Assembly (NCBI GenBank): GCA_016219075.1
Contig: JACRCJ010000266.1
Span: forward strand, 1-6,534
Direction of reading: 5' to 3'
DNA length: 6,534 nt
From: Deltaproteobacteria bacterium
GTDB taxonomy: Bacteria; Desulfobacterota; GWC2-55-46
Every line of letters begins with the position of its first letter. The stretch's first letter is position 1. A program made the translations under genes and the position numbers. The notes beneath the pieces were generated by a model. The model saw only the letters and a list, made by a program, of their open reading frames with translations, ran no database searches and was not told the DNA's origin. Shown piece by piece: positions 5,383 through 6,534 of this stretch.

Positions 5383-6380
5383 ATCCTCTTTGCCCCCGAA
5401 GACAACAGCGCCGCCGGCTCAGATACCCCGACGGCCCCGGTCTTCTCTTTTACCACCCTTGAAGACCCGGATGGCGGTCTTTTTATTTTATTAAGCTCCG
5501 CTGGACCGAAGAACTCTATCGGGAGCCCGGCCTTTTCAGCGAAGCTGATAAGCCCCCGCTCGTCTTTTTTTATGTCGATCGTGGCAAGGTTCCTTACTGA
5601 GAGGATTGATACGCCCGCTGTCTTCAACGCCTTGAAAAGCGCCTCTCTTACCTCGCCGGCTCTCACGCCCCTCCTGCATCCGACCCCGGCAACGAACTCC
5701 TTCGGACGAAGCTCTATGGTACGGGCCGCGGCCCTGTTTTTTCTACCCGTCAAGGGGGTTATGAGCACAACGGCCTTGATGCCCTTAAGGCTTTCTGGCA
5801 TCTTTCTTTTGAAGGAGAATGCCGGCACTCCGCCGAACGCCTTTTTTATTTCGGATAAACGGCCGGGGTCCTCATCGACGACGAGCACCGCGCCGCCCTT
5901 GAGTATCGCCGAGTTTACAACCTTTATCTTCCTTACATCCTCTATTGAAAGAGAGAACCTCCCGGCGATATCCTCAACGCAAGGCAGTCCCATCACGTCC
6001 GTTGCCGTGGTTATCACCGGGACTCCCCCTGTTACGGAGGCAATCTCTCTGGCGAGCCTGTTGGCCCCGCCGAGGTGGCCTGAAAGGAGGCTTATCACGA
6101 ACCCGCCCAACTCATCCGTCACGATCACGGCCGGGTCCAGGTGCTTGCCCCTGAGTAGCGGCGCAACAGCCCTCACGGCTATCCCGGAGGCGCATATGAA
6201 GACCAGGGCGTCCGATGTCTCGAAGGCCCGCTTCGCATGAGCGAAGAGTCTTCCGCCCTTGAGCTCGACCGGGCTGAAGACCCGCCCGCCTCCGATTTTT
6301 TCGAGCTTGACGGCGAGAGAGAGGCCGTTTTCAGTCACCGCGAAAAAGGCGATTTTTCCGGTCGCGCGCTTTCCCGTCAT
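5316..6380 (-). CDS. cbiG: Cobalt-precorrin-5A hydrolase CbiG
   Basis: CbiG opens the ring-A delta-lactone and releases the C20 fragment as acetaldehyde in the anaerobic (cobalt-early) cobalamin pathway, so its presence marks that pathway. The 354-aa protein has the three expected regions. The N-terminal domain has FICASGIAVRAVAPLL (61-76) and DELGGFVISLLSGHLGGAN (89-107). A less conserved central domain covers about 140-225. The C-terminal domain has VAGVGCRRGVRAGEV (230-244), VRNLATIDIKKDE (262-274) and a terminal RVTVALAR (342-349). The ATG at 6380 overlaps the TGA of the preceding gene (ATGA), so translational coupling is likely; an AGGAGG exists but is 14 nt away, too far for an ordinary ribosome binding site. 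Its last 22 codons overlap cobJ in a different frame. CbiG-CobJ fusions are known in other bacteria, which supports close functional coupling; here they are separate. Confidence 0.94.
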   Translation of the reverse strand: MTGKRATGKIAFFAVTENGLSLAVKLEKIGGGRVFSPVELKGGRLFAHAKRAFETSDALVFICASGIAVRAVAPLLRGKHLDPAVIVTDELGGFVISLLSGHLGGANRLAREIASVTGGVPVITTATDVMGLPCVEDIAGRFSLSIEDVRKIKVVNSAILKGGAVLVVDEDPGRLSEIKKAFGGVPAFSFKRKMPESLKGIKAVVLITPLTGRKNRAAARTIELRPKEFVAGVGCRRGVRAGEVREALFKALKTAGVSILSVRNLATIDIKKDERGLISFAEKAGLPIEFFGPAELNKIKRPPSGSSRVVKEKTGAVGVSEPAALLSSGAKRIWLKKIVSKRVTVALARAPFMS

Positions 6381-6534
6381 CTGATTTTATCGAGCCTCCT
6401 GACGAGGGAGACCACGCCTTCAACCATTATGTCGAAGATCCTCTCGCCCTTCTCAACCGTGGCCTTGCCAGGGTCTCCCCAGACGGCCCCGGGCCAGTAC
6501 TTAACCTTGTCCTTCGCCACCACGGGCTTAGGGA
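6377..6534 (-). CDS. Creatininase-family amidohydrolase, C-terminal fragment (5' end outside window)
   Basis: Only the last 51 codons are visible. They begin PKPVVAKDKVKYWPGAVWGD, followed by PGKATVEKGERIFDIMVEG, and end VVSLVRRLDKIR. The GVWGDP-x-KAT-x-EKG pattern (here AVWGDPGKATVEKG) is what I associate with the C-terminus of creatininase / creatinine amidohydrolase family proteins, metal-dependent enzymes opening cyclic amides or acting on short peptides. Members of this family of uncertain substrate turn up beside cobalamin genes, which fits the downstream cbiG and cobJ. The TGA at 6377-6379 overlaps the cbiG ATG by 4 nt, so the two are in one operon. The catalytic metal ligands lie in the missing part, so activity cannot be judged. 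The family assignment rests on one short motif. Confidence 0.6.
   Translation of the reverse strand, partial: PKPVVAKDKVKYWPGAVWGDPGKATVEKGERIFDIMVEGVVSLVRRLDKIR

Noticed and set aside
5290..6240. Plus-strand open frame of 316 codons
   Set aside because: It is antisense to cbiG, whose motifs are clear. The frame has a Ser/Thr/Pro-rich composition typical of mirrored coding sequence and no ribosome binding site.

Overview
The window reads as ordinary chromosomal DNA of a GC-rich anaerobic bacterium. Codon use (many AGG, ATA, GGG and CCG codons), the anaerobic-type corrin enzyme CbiG and molybdate uptake genes would fit a Desulfobacterota- or Nitrospirota-like lineage. That placement is inference: there is no rRNA or marker gene here. 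All recognised genes lie on the minus strand, so transcription runs from high to low coordinates.

Layout in transcription order. (1) 6534-4597: the C-terminal end of a creatininase-family protein, then cbiG (cobalt-precorrin-5A hydrolase) and cobJ/cbiH (precorrin-3B C17-methyltransferase). They are joined by a 4-nt and a 67-nt overlap and form a corrin-ring operon. (2) 4599-4339: a 261-bp non-autonomous transposable-element-like repeat whose terminal TAG is the stop codon of cobJ. (3) 4316-1697: deoB (phosphopentomutase), then a soluble PAS-PAS histidine kinase with no response regulator in view. (4) 1630-1193: a ModE-type DNA-binding protein behind a near-consensus sigma-70 promoter whose predicted transcript would begin at or next to the ATG. 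(5) 1192-1018: a control region with a ModE-operator-like dyad, followed by a 26-codon hydrophobic ORF with a perfect Shine-Dalgarno. (6) 1017-769: a second copy of the repeat element, inverted relative to the first. (7) 747-1: modA, the molybdate-binding protein, nearly complete and running off the window edge.

Functionally there are a cobalamin ring-contraction and deacylation segment, a pentose-phosphate salvage enzyme with an orphan sensor kinase, and a molybdate regulator/uptake segment. The most notable structure is the pair of inverted elements. They bracket deoB, the kinase, the ModE-like gene and the small ORF, and each sits 21-22 nt upstream of the start codon of the next gene. I do not see a clear new multi-gene defence or biosynthetic system. 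The points most worth a second look are the 26-aa ORF under a putative ModE operator, the leaderless promoter, and the hairpin-bearing repeats.
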